Assembly: GCF_012726295.1 (NCBI RefSeq)
Contig: NZ_JABAOB010000001.1
Span: 806,001-870,000 of the forward strand
DNA from: Chitinophaga sp. Ak27
Lineage (GTDB): Bacteria; Bacteroidota; Bacteroidia; Chitinophagales; Chitinophagaceae
DNA length: 64,000 nt
Direction: 5' to 3'
Shown in pieces: positions 34,837-43,763 of this stretch. The notes under the pieces were generated by a model that was given only the letters and a program-made list of their open reading frames with translations, had not been told where the DNA came from and made no database searches. A program made the position numbers and the translations under genes. Position 1 is the stretch's first letter, and each line of letters opens with the position of its first letter.

Positions 34837-36993
34837 TTACTTTATTTTGATATTTTCACTCAGCACAAAGTTGTCAGCACTCTTTCCTATATTCACTTTA
34901 TACATCCCTTTATATAACTTCCACGCATGTTTTTGCAGGTCCCACTTCTGTAACTCGGTGACAGGTATTTCCAATTGCACTACTTCCTGTCCCCCTTGTT
35001 TCACCATCACTCTTTTAAACGCTTTCAGTTCTTTTACCGGCATCCGTTCTACGTCCGGGTAGCTGATATAGGCCTGTACTACCTCATCTCCAGCGCAAGT
35101 GCCGGTATTCCTTACTGCTACGGATATACGAATGACATCTTTGCTGCTATATTCCTTTGCAGGCGCCTGTTGCCAGGCATAGTCAAAGGTGGTATAGCTT
35201 AGTCCATAACCAAAAGGATATTCCGTTTTGCCTTTAAAATAGCGATAGGTGCGGTTCTTCATGCTATAGTCCTTATAGTCGGGCAGGTCTTGTAAGGATT
35301 GATAAAAAGTAACCGGTAAACGACCTGCCGGCGAATATTTTCCGAAGATGATATCAGCGAGTGCATTACCACCCTGCTCGCCGGGATACCAGGCCAGTAT
35401 CACCGCATCGGCATAAGGGGCAATCGCTGATACGTCTACCGCACTGCCAGCTGTAATTACAGCTATAATGGGTTTTTTATGGGCTTCCCGCAACTTCTTC
35501 ATAAACAGGACCTGCGAACGGGGTAAGCTCAGCGTGCTTTTATCTCCGCCGGAAGCCGACAGGAAGGCATCTCCTTCTTCTCCTTCCAGCAAAGGCGTTA
35601 ACCCTATAACCGCTACGGTTACATCGCAGTTCTGGGAAGCCCAGATGCCGCCAAAATGCAGCGTATCGGTAAAGTCGCATCCCTGGTCGTACTGCATGGC
35701 CATACCAGGACCGGCAGCTTTGGCAAGACCGGCGGCAAACGTCACCATGTTACCGGATACGCCGTGGTAATTGCCCATCAACGCTTCCAGTGAAGCGGAG
35801 TTAGAACCGGCTACCAGCATAGATGCATATTTATCGGCTTTTAATGGTAGCACCCCATCATTCTTCAGCAGCACCATGCTCTCCCTGGCAGCCTGGCGGG
35901 CCAGTTGCGCATGCCAGCTGTTGTTAACACTATCAGCTCCAAACTGGCCATAAAGAGCAGATGGTGCTGCATCAAATAATCCCAGCTTCATACGGGTACG
36001 TAAACTGGCCGCCAGCGCGCTGTCTACATCCGCATTGGTTAACCATCCTTTTTGGATGGCCTTCATCACATCATCCTGTAAAATGTTGGCGCAGTCGAGG
36101 TTTACCCCAGCTTTAATAGCCGCAGCGGCCACTTCTTCACGGGTAGGTATCGCCTTATGCCTTAACCAGATATCGTCCAATGCCCAACAGTCGGTTACCA
36201 CCTGGCCGCCAAATTTCCATTCATGCCGCAAAATATCCTGTAGCAAGGTATTACCGGTACAGCAAGGCTGACTGTTTACCCGGTTGTAAGCACACATAAT
36301 CGATTCTACTTTCCCATCTACCAGTTTTTTGAAAGCATAGAGATAGGTTTCTCTCAGGTCTTTTTCATCGATAATCGCATTAAAACTGTGGCGGTCTGCT
36401 TCAGGACCGCTATGTACCGCGAAATGCTTGGCACAGGCAGCGGTTTTCAGCTGCCCGGGAATATCTCCCTGCAAACCTTGCACAAAAGCGCCGGCCATCG
36501 TGGCGGTCAGGTAAGGATCTTCGCCATAGGTTTCCTGCCCACGGCCCCAGCGGGGATCCCGGAAGATATTAATATTGGGCGTCCAGAAATTCAACCCCAT
36601 ATACTGTACATGCCGGTGTTCCTGTACGGCCAGGTTGTATTTGGCACGCGCTTCTGTAGCAATCGTATTCGCTACCTCTTTGGCTAAAGGGGCATTAAAT
36701 GTAGCAGAAAGTCCTATGGCCTGCGGATACACCGTGGCTTCCCCGCCACGGGCAATGCCATGCAGGGCTTCATTCCACCAGTTGTACGCCGGGATCTGCA
36801 GCCGGTCTATAGCCGGTGTATTATACCCCAGCATCGAGATTTTCTCGGGCAGAGTCAGCGTATGCAACAAATCATTAACCCGCTCCTGTAAAGGAGCATC
36901 CGGCCTTTTGAATAGCGCAGGTTGTTGTGCGCCGGCCTTCAACACAAATAAAAATATGGCCGCATAAATAACAAGATACTGTTTCCTCAACAT
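34837..36993 (-). CDS. Glycoside hydrolase family 3 (beta-glucosidase/xylosidase type), secreted
   Basis: 718 residues from the ATG at 36993 (MLRKQYLVIYAAIF), giving a signal peptide ending at AGAQ (about 23). The GH3 N-domain has KHF (189-191), DPRWGRGQETYGEDP and the nucleophile Asp268 in VVTDCWAL. The C-domain follows, and a fibronectin-III-like domain closes the protein (from about 620). It hydrolyses beta-linked oligosaccharides, probably xylo- or gluco-oligomers, in the periplasm. It has no sus genes beside it. Confidence 0.92.
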   Translation of the reverse strand: MLRKQYLVIYAAIFLFVLKAGAQQPALFKRPDAPLQERVNDLLHTLTLPEKISMLGYNTPAIDRLQIPAYNWWNEALHGIARGGEATVYPQAIGLSATFNAPLAKEVANTIATEARAKYNLAVQEHRHVQYMGLNFWTPNINIFRDPRWGRGQETYGEDPYLTATMAGAFVQGLQGDIPGQLKTAACAKHFAVHSGPEADRHSFNAIIDEKDLRETYLYAFKKLVDGKVESIMCAYNRVNSQPCCTGNTLLQDILRHEWKFGGQVVTDCWALDDIWLRHKAIPTREEVAAAAIKAGVNLDCANILQDDVMKAIQKGWLTNADVDSALAASLRTRMKLGLFDAAPSALYGQFGADSVNNSWHAQLARQAARESMVLLKNDGVLPLKADKYASMLVAGSNSASLEALMGNYHGVSGNMVTFAAGLAKAAGPGMAMQYDQGCDFTDTLHFGGIWASQNCDVTVAVIGLTPLLEGEEGDAFLSASGGDKSTLSLPRSQVLFMKKLREAHKKPIIAVITAGSAVDVSAIAPYADAVILAWYPGEQGGNALADIIFGKYSPAGRLPVTFYQSLQDLPDYKDYSMKNRTYRYFKGKTEYPFGYGLSYTTFDYAWQQAPAKEYSSKDVIRISVAVRNTGTCAGDEVVQAYISYPDVERMPVKELKAFKRVMVKQGGQEVVQLEIPVTELQKWDLQKHAWKLYKGMYKVNIGKSADNFVLSENIKIK

Positions 36994-37141
36994 GCTAAAA
37001 AAGTGAATTTGAAAATGATATTGTTCCCTGCCCTGTCTGCAAGTTATCATATAAAAAACATAATCAGGATGCTCTGCCCCATCAGTTGTTTATTTTGTTT
37101 ATTATCGTGTAATAATTAATAAAATAGTATAACCGGCACAT

Positions 37142-38257
37142 ATGAATAAATGGGAAAAAATAAGAGCCGACTACCCGGTAACCAGCAAATGCGTATACCT
37201 GTTCACCAATGGCGGAGGCCCTGTAAGCACGCCCTTTGTGCAACATGCCCACCGCCTGCTGACCGAATTGTCGGAAAAAGGACGGGAGGTAATGCCTGCC
37301 TGGGACAATAGCAGCAATGAAGTACGCAGCCTGGTTGCCCGAATGGTCCATGCGCAGCCACACGAAATCGCTTTTGTTATCAATACTGCGCATGCAATGA
37401 CCATGCTCTATGGCATGTTCCCAAAAGACTATGAAATCATCACCATGCGGGATGAATTTCCTACCAGCTTCGTGGGATGGCTGCACAACGGCTTTACAAT
37501 CCGCTTTGTCGACAGCAACGATATCGGCCACATCTCCCTGGAAGATATAGCGTCACAAATTACACCAGCTACCCGCATGCTCATTACCAGCCACGTAATG
37601 TTTAAAACCGGCTTCCGCCAGGACCTGAAAGCCATCGGGGAACTGTGCCGGCAACATAACATCATCCATATCGTAGACGCTACACAGTCGTTTGGCGTAA
37701 ACCCGATAGATGTGCAGGAATATAACATCGACATCCTCATCTTCCATGGGTACAAATGGGTAACCGCGGGCTATGGTGCAGGCGCCATGTATGTATCACA
37801 AAAAATACTGGCGCAATATCCCCCTACCCTCATGAGCTGGTATAACGTGGAGTATGAAACATCAGATTTCCAGTCGGTGAAAGACTATAGCCACTTCACC
37901 CCCCGGAAAGACGCAGGAGTATTTGAACCCGGTACGCCGCCTTATATCAATATACAGCTGCTGGGACATGCGCTGCAATACCTGGAGCAAATAGGCATTG
38001 CTGATATTGATGATTACATACAATCACTGATCAGCTACCTGGCGCAACAGGCCGCTGCTCACAACATTCCACTGCTTACGGCTTATCCGGAAGCGCATCG
38101 TTCCGCTATCCAGCGATTGGATATCACGCCGGAACAGTATGCCCGCGCTGTGCAGCGTAATATTGTAGCACGGTATAAAAATAATCAGCTGACCGTAGCC
38201 CTGAATTTTTATAATAACCGGGAAGATATCGACCGCCTCCTGGAGGCTATCGCATAA
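37142..38257 (+). CDS. Class V aminotransferase-fold PLP enzyme
   Basis: 371 residues. The PLP lysine lies in FHGYKWVTAGYGAGAMYV, and VDATQSFGVNPID supplies the ring-stacking and Asp region. The family includes cysteine desulfurases, isopenicillin-N epimerase-like enzymes and the C-S lyase EgtE. The reaction cannot be fixed from sequence. An ergothioneine cluster lacking a lyase gene begins 5.5 kb downstream, so EgtE-like activity is conceivable, but other genes intervene and the link is weak. Ends at a terminator. Confidence 0.85.
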   Translation: MNKWEKIRADYPVTSKCVYLFTNGGGPVSTPFVQHAHRLLTELSEKGREVMPAWDNSSNEVRSLVARMVHAQPHEIAFVINTAHAMTMLYGMFPKDYEIITMRDEFPTSFVGWLHNGFTIRFVDSNDIGHISLEDIASQITPATRMLITSHVMFKTGFRQDLKAIGELCRQHNIIHIVDATQSFGVNPIDVQEYNIDILIFHGYKWVTAGYGAGAMYVSQKILAQYPPTLMSWYNVEYETSDFQSVKDYSHFTPRKDAGVFEPGTPPYINIQLLGHALQYLEQIGIADIDDYIQSLISYLAQQAAAHNIPLLTAYPEAHRSAIQRLDITPEQYARAVQRNIVARYKNNQLTVALNFYNNREDIDRLLEAIA

Positions 38258-38292
38258 AAAAACAGGGTGTGATCATCTCACACCCTGTTTAT
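38256..38292. terminator. Bidirectional intrinsic terminator
   Basis: A 13-base perfect stem (38260-38272 against 38278-38290) with a five-base loop between two convergent genes. An A tract precedes it and a short T tract follows. Confidence 0.88.
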
Positions 38293-38294
38293 AT

Positions 38295-39128
38295 TTAGAA
38301 ATTAAAATTATCCGGATCCGGTCCTACCCGTTGTCCCCGGTCTAACGCAGCTATCTTTTGCACATCCTCCTCGCTGATAGAGAAATTAAAGAGATCAGCG
38401 TTGGAAATAATCCGGTCTCTGCGAACGCTTTTAGGAATCGTTACCACCCCTTTCTGTAAATCCCATCGTAGGATCAACTGCGCCACCGATACATCATATT
38501 TTACCGCCAACTCCTGCAGCAAAGGCACTTCAAAGGCTTTCCCCTGCATAAGAGGGCTCCAGGCCTCAAACTGGATCTGGTGCTGCTGGCAGAAATCCAG
38601 CAAACGTTGTTGTACCAGGTAAGGATGAAACTCCAGCTGGTTTACCATAGGCCTTACCTTAGCCGTTTGGAAAAGATCTTCCAGGTGATGTTGGAGGAAG
38701 TTGCTCACGCCAATGGCTTTAACTCTTCCTTCTGCATACAGCTGCTCCAGCGCACGCCAGGTTTCCTTATACTTCCCTTTTACCGGCCAGTGGACCAGGT
38801 ACAGGTCCAGGTAGTCTGTCTTTAAACGCCCCAGGGAAGCATCAAATGCTTTCAGCGTGCTGTCATATCCCTGATCTGAATTCCATACTTTCGTGGTCAG
38901 GAAAATGTCTTTCCTGTTTACTACATGCTGTGCAATAGCCGCTCCTACCCCTTCTTCATTGCCGTAAATAGCGGCAGTATCTATATGCCGGTAACCGGCA
39001 TCCAGGGCATAGGTTACCGCATCTACCACTTCCTTTCCTTCCTTCGTCTTAAAAACACCCAATCCCAGGTAAGGCATCTCAACACCATTGGACAGCCCCA
39101 CTGTCCCGTTCAAATTCGTAATATCCAT
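38295..39128 (-). CDS. Aldo/keto reductase
   Basis: 277 residues from the ATG at 39128 (MDITNLNGTVGLSNG); longer starts would add an unrelated 29 residues. The catalytic tetrad is in place: Asp50 (HIDTAAIYGNE), Tyr55, Lys80 (TTKVW), His113 (LVHWP). IPKSVRRDRIISN near residue 240 is the NADPH-binding segment. It is a cytoplasmic NADPH-dependent carbonyl reductase of the 2,5-diketogluconate reductase type. Substrate unknown; transcribed alone. Confidence 0.9.
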   Translation of the reverse strand: MDITNLNGTVGLSNGVEMPYLGLGVFKTKEGKEVVDAVTYALDAGYRHIDTAAIYGNEEGVGAAIAQHVVNRKDIFLTTKVWNSDQGYDSTLKAFDASLGRLKTDYLDLYLVHWPVKGKYKETWRALEQLYAEGRVKAIGVSNFLQHHLEDLFQTAKVRPMVNQLEFHPYLVQQRLLDFCQQHQIQFEAWSPLMQGKAFEVPLLQELAVKYDVSVAQLILRWDLQKGVVTIPKSVRRDRIISNADLFNFSISEEDVQKIAALDRGQRVGPDPDNFNF

Positions 39129-39375
39129 AAAACAATATTTTATCCAGTTATTTGAAACGCCGGTAAGGCATTTTTGTTCAAACGGAACGATAATTACCCA
39201 TTCAACAACCGTCAAATTTACAACGGTTCACAGACGTATTACCGGTAAAAGTTAAAGATTTTTTTGTATAAAAATAAGAAGGCGGGCTTCGCTGGTTCCA
39301 ACAAACGTCCCCTCATCTTTCTTCATCGATTTCGTAACTTTGTAAATGCACGCCTGTCACAGGCAAAGCAATGGA

Positions 39376-39407
39376 TTAGTTTTTTTAATGAATTATTACT
39401 ATCTTTG
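39376..39407 (+). promoter_or_regulatory. Likely promoter of the EF-G paralogue leader
   Basis: TATCTTTG at 39400-39407 is an exact -7 element, with TTAG (39376-39379) 20 bases upstream as a three-of-four -33 match. A second exact -7 (TAACTTTG, 39335-39342) lacks a -33 box. Between them sits a small palindrome GCCTGTCACAGGC (39352-39364) that could be an operator. Confidence 0.5.
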
Positions 39408-39426
39408 CGGAGCATTTTAAAAACGT

Positions 39427-39546
39427 ATGAAACGTATACTCACATATCAGACAAGCAACTATTCAAATGTCGTTATCAGAGCGGTAATTGCAAGTACGCG
39501 CATTGTCTTAATTCAAGACGGGGAGGCAAATCCATCCCGGATATGA
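39427..39546 (+). CDS. Short upstream ORF 1 in the EF-G paralogue leader
   Basis: 39 codons from ATG at 39427 to TGA at 39544-39546 (begins MKRILTYQTSN). It starts about 20 bases after the promoter -7 element and ends shortly before the first terminator (39583-39611). GAGAGG just after its stop region could pair with the CCTCT arm of that terminator. It may be a leader peptide sensed by ribosomes, or chance. No known family. Confidence 0.3.
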   Translation: MKRILTYQTSNYSNVVIRAVIASTRIVLIQDGEANPSRI

Positions 39547-39582
39547 GAGGTTAATATATAATACTCCTGAATTTATTTCAAG

Positions 39583-39611
39583 AGGCCTCTTCATCCGAAG
39601 AGGCCTTTTTA
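39583..39611 (+). terminator. First terminator in the EF-G leader
   Basis: Ten-base perfect stem (39583-39592 against 39597-39606) with loop ATCC followed by TTTTTATTT. It stops plus-strand transcription 190 bases before the EF-G paralogue start, so the gene is transcribed only if it is bypassed or if a further promoter exists. Confidence 0.85.
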
Positions 39612-39662
39612 TTTGCTTCCCCTGCACCCCAAATATCATTAGCATTACTAACATTATTAATC

Positions 39663-39719
39663 ATGAACAGCAACAGGAAATTTATTATTAAAGCAATTTT
39701 ATCACTTACCTGTCGGTAA
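39663..39719 (+). CDS. Short upstream ORF 2 (leader peptide candidate)
   Basis: 18 codons, MNSNRKFIIKAILSLTCR, then TAA at 39717. It lies just before the second terminator. Its early codons (GCAACAGG, 39670-39677) are exactly complementary to CCTGTTGC at 39730-39737. Its stop sits in a TTACC/GGTAA hairpin. TGCAGGG at 39720-39726 pairs with 39620-39626. Such mutually exclusive pairings are typical of leaders in which ribosome position decides termination. Confidence 0.4.
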   Translation: MNSNRKFIIKAILSLTCR

Positions 39720-39746
39720 TGCAGGGCTACCTGTTGCATGTTTGCA

Positions 39747-39781
39747 AAAGCCTCTCATTACCAGATGAGAGGCTTTTTTTT
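39747..39781 (+). terminator. Second terminator (attenuator) before the EF-G paralogue
   Basis: Twelve-base perfect stem (39747-39758 against 39765-39776) with a six-base loop and an eight-T tract, ending 21 bases before the start codon at 39802. It follows the 18-codon ORF, the usual attenuator position. Confidence 0.9.
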
Positions 39782-39801
39782 CTTCTTTTAAACAAGACTT
39801 T

Positions 39802-41877
39802 ATGAAACGCTTAGCAGATTTCAGAAATATAGGTATCATGGCGCACGTAGATGCAGGTAAAACAACGCTCACCGAACGTATGCTTTACTTCACCGGCCTT
39901 ACACATAAACTGGGTAATGTAGATGATGGAAATACCGTGATGGACACGGACCCACAGGAAGAAAAAAGAGGTATCACTATTTCATCTGCGGCCATTACTA
40001 CTTACTGGAAATACAACGATAACACCTGGCAGGTCAATATTATTGATACGCCGGGGCACGTAGACTTTACAGCAGAGGTAGAACGCTCCCTGCGGGTGCT
40101 CGACAGCGCCATCGCCGTATTCTGCGCCCGCTCTGGCGTCCAGCCGCAATCGGAAACAGTATGGCATCAGGCTAATCACTACCAGATTCCCCGCATTGCG
40201 TTCATCAATAAAATGGACCGGCAGGGCGCCGATTTCCGACGCGTAGTACAGGATATACGGGAACGTCTTAACGCCAACGCCCTACCGGTACAAATACCTA
40301 TCGGTGCAGAAGATGATTTTAGTGGTGTAATAGACCTGATCGCCATGAAGGCCCTGTTATGGACTACAGACGATGGTAAAACCTACGATACACGCGATAT
40401 ACCGGCTGCTTTGCTGGAAGACGCGCAGGCCGCACGCCGTTATCTGCTGGAAGAACTGTCGCTGTTGGATGAATCGTTGCTGAATAAATACGCCAGCGAT
40501 CCCGCCAGCATCAGCGCCATAGACATACATCGTGCGTTGCGCAACGCTACCATTCGCCTGGAAGCGGTGCCGGTACTGGCAGGTGCCGCCTTTAAAAATA
40601 AAGGCATACAACCCCTGCTCGATGCCGTGGTTGCCTGGCTGCCTGCACCGTCAGACATCGGTGAAGTGAAAGCAACCAGTCCCGATACGGATAGCACGGT
40701 ACCTATTACCGCCAGCGAACAATCGCCTTTAGCGGCACTGGCATTTAAAATCATTACCGACGATTTCGTAGGGAAGTTAACGTTGGTACGCGTATATGCC
40801 GGCGTGTTACGCAATGGCGACACGCTCTGGAATGGTCGTACCGGCCGCAATGTGCGGATCAGCCGCCTGATGCGCATCATGTCCGATAAATATGAAACGG
40901 TAAATGAAATAGGCGCCGGCGACATCGGCGCCGTAGTGGGACTGAAAGATGTGAAAACAGGCGACAGTCTCGCTGATCCGGATCATCCTGTATTGCTGGA
41001 GAAAATCAGTTTCCCCGAACCCATGATCGGTTATGCCATAGAAGCCAAATCCTCCAGGGATAACGACAAATTGGGTGAAGCGCTGAGCAGGCTGCTCGAT
41101 GAAGATCCTACCCTCAGCGTAACAGTGGATAACGCTACCGGGCAAACGATTCTCAAAGGTATGGGCGAATTACACCTGGAAGTAGTGCTGGAAAAACTAG
41201 CTACACAATACCAGGTGCAGGTCAACAAAGGCCAGCCACAAATTGCGTACAAAGAAATATTCACCCAAGCAGTTACCCACCGCGAAATTTATAAAAAACA
41301 AAATGGCGGCTCCGGTAATTTTGCCAACATAGAATTTGAATTGTCGCCAAGAACAGATGATGAACCCGGACTGGAATTCATTAACGAGATAAAAGGTGGC
41401 GCCATACCAAAAGAATTCATTCCGGCTATCAGCAAAGGTTTCGAGTCAGCCATGCACAATGGCGCCCTGGCAGGTTACCCACTGAAGTCAATGCGTATAC
41501 GCTTGCTGGATGGGGCGATTCACCCCACCGACTCGCATGCGCCTGACTTCGAACATGCGGCGGTTATCGGCTTCAAAAATGTGGCCACCCAGGCAGCTCC
41601 CCGCCTGCTGGAACCCTGGATGAAAGTAAACATTACCCTGCCGGAAGAATACACCGGCACCGTAACGGGCGATCTTAACAGGCGCCGCGGCCTGATTAAA
41701 CAGATAGCTACGGATATGCAGGTACAAACCATCACCGCGATGGTTCCCCTGTCAGAGCTATTCGGTTATATCACCGCATTGCGTACCCTCACCTCTGGAA
41801 GGGCCACCGCGTCGCTTACGTTCGAAGAATACAAAGTGGTACCAGGAAACATCAGTCAACAGGTACTCGCTAAATAA
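39802..41877 (+). CDS. Elongation factor G paralogue (stand-alone)
   Basis: 691 residues with all five EF-G domains. GTPase motifs are intact: G1 [10 protein letters not shown]2 region EEKRGITI, G3 DTPGHVDF with the catalytic His, G4 [10 protein letters not shown]. Domain IV has [13 protein letters not shown] and the usual end. It differs from the canonical Bacteroidota FusA (TTTTERI and longer G-domain insert there, TTLTERM here) and has no str-operon neighbours, so it is a second copy. It may act in ribosome rescue, starvation or drug response. Its leader carries two terminators. It is not a Tet-type protection protein by sequence. Confidence 0.9.
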   Translation: MKRLADFRNIGIMAHVDAGKTTLTERMLYFTGLTHKLGNVDDGNTVMDTDPQEEKRGITISSAAITTYWKYNDNTWQVNIIDTPGHVDFTAEVERSLRVLDSAIAVFCARSGVQPQSETVWHQANHYQIPRIAFINKMDRQGADFRRVVQDIRERLNANALPVQIPIGAEDDFSGVIDLIAMKALLWTTDDGKTYDTRDIPAALLEDAQAARRYLLEELSLLDESLLNKYASDPASISAIDIHRALRNATIRLEAVPVLAGAAFKNKGIQPLLDAVVAWLPAPSDIGEVKATSPDTDSTVPITASEQSPLAALAFKIITDDFVGKLTLVRVYAGVLRNGDTLWNGRTGRNVRISRLMRIMSDKYETVNEIGAGDIGAVVGLKDVKTGDSLADPDHPVLLEKISFPEPMIGYAIEAKSSRDNDKLGEALSRLLDEDPTLSVTVDNATGQTILKGMGELHLEVVLEKLATQYQVQVNKGQPQIAYKEIFTQAVTHREIYKKQNGGSGNFANIEFELSPRTDDEPGLEFINEIKGGAIPKEFIPAISKGFESAMHNGALAGYPLKSMRIRLLDGAIHPTDSHAPDFEHAAVIGFKNVATQAAPRLLEPWMKVNITLPEEYTGTVTGDLNRRRGLIKQIATDMQVQTITAMVPLSELFGYITALRTLTSGRATASLTFEEYKVVPGNISQQVLAK

Positions 41878-41881
41878 AACT

Positions 41882-41915
41882 AATGGTGAAGGCCCACAAG
41901 CCTTCACCATTTTCA
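41882..41915. terminator. Intrinsic terminator after the EF-G paralogue
   Basis: Twelve-base perfect stem (41882-41893 against 41900-41911) with a six-base loop, just after the EF-G paralogue stop. The following T tract is interrupted (TTTTCATCTTT). Confidence 0.75.
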
Positions 41916-41936
41916 TCTTTCACCAGTATATACAAC

Positions 41937-42530
41937 TCATTTCAAAACAGGGGCGTCTGCCCTCACATCATGGTAAAATTGCTTTACCAGCCTGCTGTCC
42001 GGCAGCGAGTTCAATACGGTAATGTACCATTCGTCTCCTTTCTTCACCACCTTTCCTTTATAATATCCTACCGACATCAACTGAATCTGTCCGTTGGTTA
42101 AATCGGTCCATAAACAGCTCGCATACATACTTATTTTTACGGTATCGTTCATACCAGGCGTAAACTGCATATTGGTAATCATATGCCGCTGCTGATAATG
42201 CGAATTATGTACACTCAATAACAGGGAATCAATTTTGGCTGTCCAGTTCTGCTTACCCTTTAATTTTACCCCGTCTATTTCGCCGCGGATATTGTCATCC
42301 ATATACGCTACACATTTGTTCAATTCTCCATTGTCGAAATTTTCACAAAAACCATAAATCACTTTTTCAATCTGGCGCTGATCCCTGTAATGAAAATCAG
42401 TACTGGCAGCAGATGCCGTGGAAATATTATTGGAGTCTGATAACGGTTTTTCTTTTGGAGATGAATTACAGGAAAGAAGGCCTGCTAAGCTGCCAACCAG
42501 GGCAGCAATCATTAGGGAGATTTTGAACAT
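41937..42530 (-). CDS. Lipoprotein with SnoaL/NTF2-like domain
   Basis: 197 residues. Lipobox GLLSC (Cys21) then a Ser/Asn-rich linker. From about residue 50 the sequence looks like a cone-shaped SnoaL/NTF2-like fold: VIYGFCENFDNGELNKCVAYM, MTNMQF-like strand and GDEWYITVLNSLPDSR at the end. No catalytic residues are obvious. It has a 14-base inverted repeat directly upstream of the start codon. Confidence 0.65.
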   Translation of the reverse strand: MFKISLMIAALVGSLAGLLSCNSSPKEKPLSDSNNISTASAASTDFHYRDQRQIEKVIYGFCENFDNGELNKCVAYMDDNIRGEIDGVKLKGKQNWTAKIDSLLLSVHNSHYQQRHMITNMQFTPGMNDTVKISMYASCLWTDLTNGQIQLMSVGYYKGKVVKKGDEWYITVLNSLPDSRLVKQFYHDVRADAPVLK

Positions 42531-42537
42531 CTGTTAA

Positions 42538-42590
42538 ATTTTATGATATAACAAAACAAATGCATAATAAGTTTTATTATATCATAAAAT
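42538..42590. repeat. 14-bp inverted repeat
   Basis: Perfect 14-base arms at 42538-42551 and 42577-42590 with a 25-base AT-rich spacer, filling most of the gap between dusB (ends 42598) and the lipoprotein start (42530). It could be a terminator-like hairpin for dusB, an operator, or a small mobile remnant. It has no T tract of the usual kind. Confidence 0.6.
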
Positions 42591-42597
42591 TCCTCCG

Positions 42598-43635
42598 CTA
42601 TAACGGACACTTTTGGTGATAATCAATCAGTTCAATAGGCGTATTTTCCAGCTCAATACCCTTGTAATAAGCGGCTACCTCGTCTAGTGTAGCTTCTACT
42701 TCTTCAATCGTTTTGCCGGTTACCAAACGGGGACGAAACTGTTTGATATCCGGTAACCCTTTCAGGTAGTTGGCATAACAGCCCCGCATTTCGTTAATCC
42801 CCTGTACCGGCCCTTTCCACTCCACCGACAGGCGCAAATGCTTCTTGCTAACAGCAATTCGCTCTTCCAGTGTAGGTCCTGCCAGCAATTCGCCGGTTTT
42901 TACGTAATGCTTGATTTCCCGGAATAACCAGGGATACCCAATTACCGCACGGCCAATCATGATACCATCCACGCCATAGCGGTTTTTATACTCCACCGCT
43001 TTCTGGGGACTGTTGATATCTCCATTACCAAAAATAGGAATATGTATACGAGGGTTCTTCTTTACTTTACCAATCAGCTCCCAGTCGGCCTGCCCTTTAT
43101 ACATCTGGCTGCGGGTACGCCCATGTATTGCCAGGGCTTTTATTCCTACATCCTGCAGGCGTTCTGCCACTTCTTCTATATTCTTGGAATCCTCGTCCCA
43201 ACCCAGTCTCGTTTTTACGGTTACCGGCAAGCGGGTAGCCTTCACACAAGCTTCCGTAAGCCTCACCATCAGGTCGAGATCCTTTAGCACACCGGCTCCT
43301 GCGCCCCGACCAGCGACTTTCTTCACCGGGCAACCAAAATTAATGTCCAGCAAATCGGGATTGGTAACATCTACAATTTTGGCAGCCATCGCCAGGCTGT
43401 CTTCATCACCTCCGAATATCTGGATTCCCACCGGCCGCTCATACTCAAAAATATCCAGCTTTTTCCGGCACTTAATGGCATCACGGATCAACCCCTCGCT
43501 GGAGATAAATTCCGTATACATCAGGTCGGCCCCTGCATCTTTACAGACAGCCCTGAACGGAGGATCACTTACATCCTCCATAGGCGCCAGCAGCAACGGA
43601 AAATCAGGCAGCGTTATATTATCAATCTTTACCAA
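42598..43635 (-). CDS. dusB: tRNA-dihydrouridine synthase, DusB type
   Basis: 345 residues. The FMN TIM barrel shows LLAPMEDVSDPPFR at the start and the catalytic Cys in LDINFGCPVKKV (about 108). K in VKTRLGWD, HGRTRSQMY, IFGNGDI and GIMIGRAVIG complete the family pattern. It reduces uridines of the tRNA D-loop with NADPH. It is preceded by an exact -7 promoter element and transcribed divergently from the ergothioneine cluster. Confidence 0.93.
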   Translation of the reverse strand: MVKIDNITLPDFPLLLAPMEDVSDPPFRAVCKDAGADLMYTEFISSEGLIRDAIKCRKKLDIFEYERPVGIQIFGGDEDSLAMAAKIVDVTNPDLLDINFGCPVKKVAGRGAGAGVLKDLDLMVRLTEACVKATRLPVTVKTRLGWDEDSKNIEEVAERLQDVGIKALAIHGRTRSQMYKGQADWELIGKVKKNPRIHIPIFGNGDINSPQKAVEYKNRYGVDGIMIGRAVIGYPWLFREIKHYVKTGELLAGPTLEERIAVSKKHLRLSVEWKGPVQGINEMRGCYANYLKGLPDIKQFRPRLVTGKTIEEVEATLDEVAAYYKGIELENTPIELIDYHQKCPL

Positions 43636-43659
43636 AATCTGTTTTTTTCAGAGAAACCG

Positions 43660-43688
43660 CAAAGATAAACAAATATTGCCGAACCAAT
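43660..43688 (-). promoter_or_regulatory. Promoter of dusB
   Basis: On the minus strand TATCTTTG (43667-43660) is an exact -7 element, with ATTG (43688-43685) 17 bases upstream. Transcription would start about 17 bases before the dusB ATG at 43635. Confidence 0.5.
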
Positions 43689-43763
43689 GGAGCGCCAGCA
43701 TTCGTAAATTTTAACTACATTCCATTGGTATAATCTTTGGCCCCGCTCTCAAAAGCTCTCTGT

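Noticed and set aside
39802..41877. Tetracycline-type ribosomal protection protein
   Set aside because: Motifs and domain order are those of EF-G (G1 [10 protein letters not shown]2 EEKRGITI), not of Tet(Q)/Tet(M).
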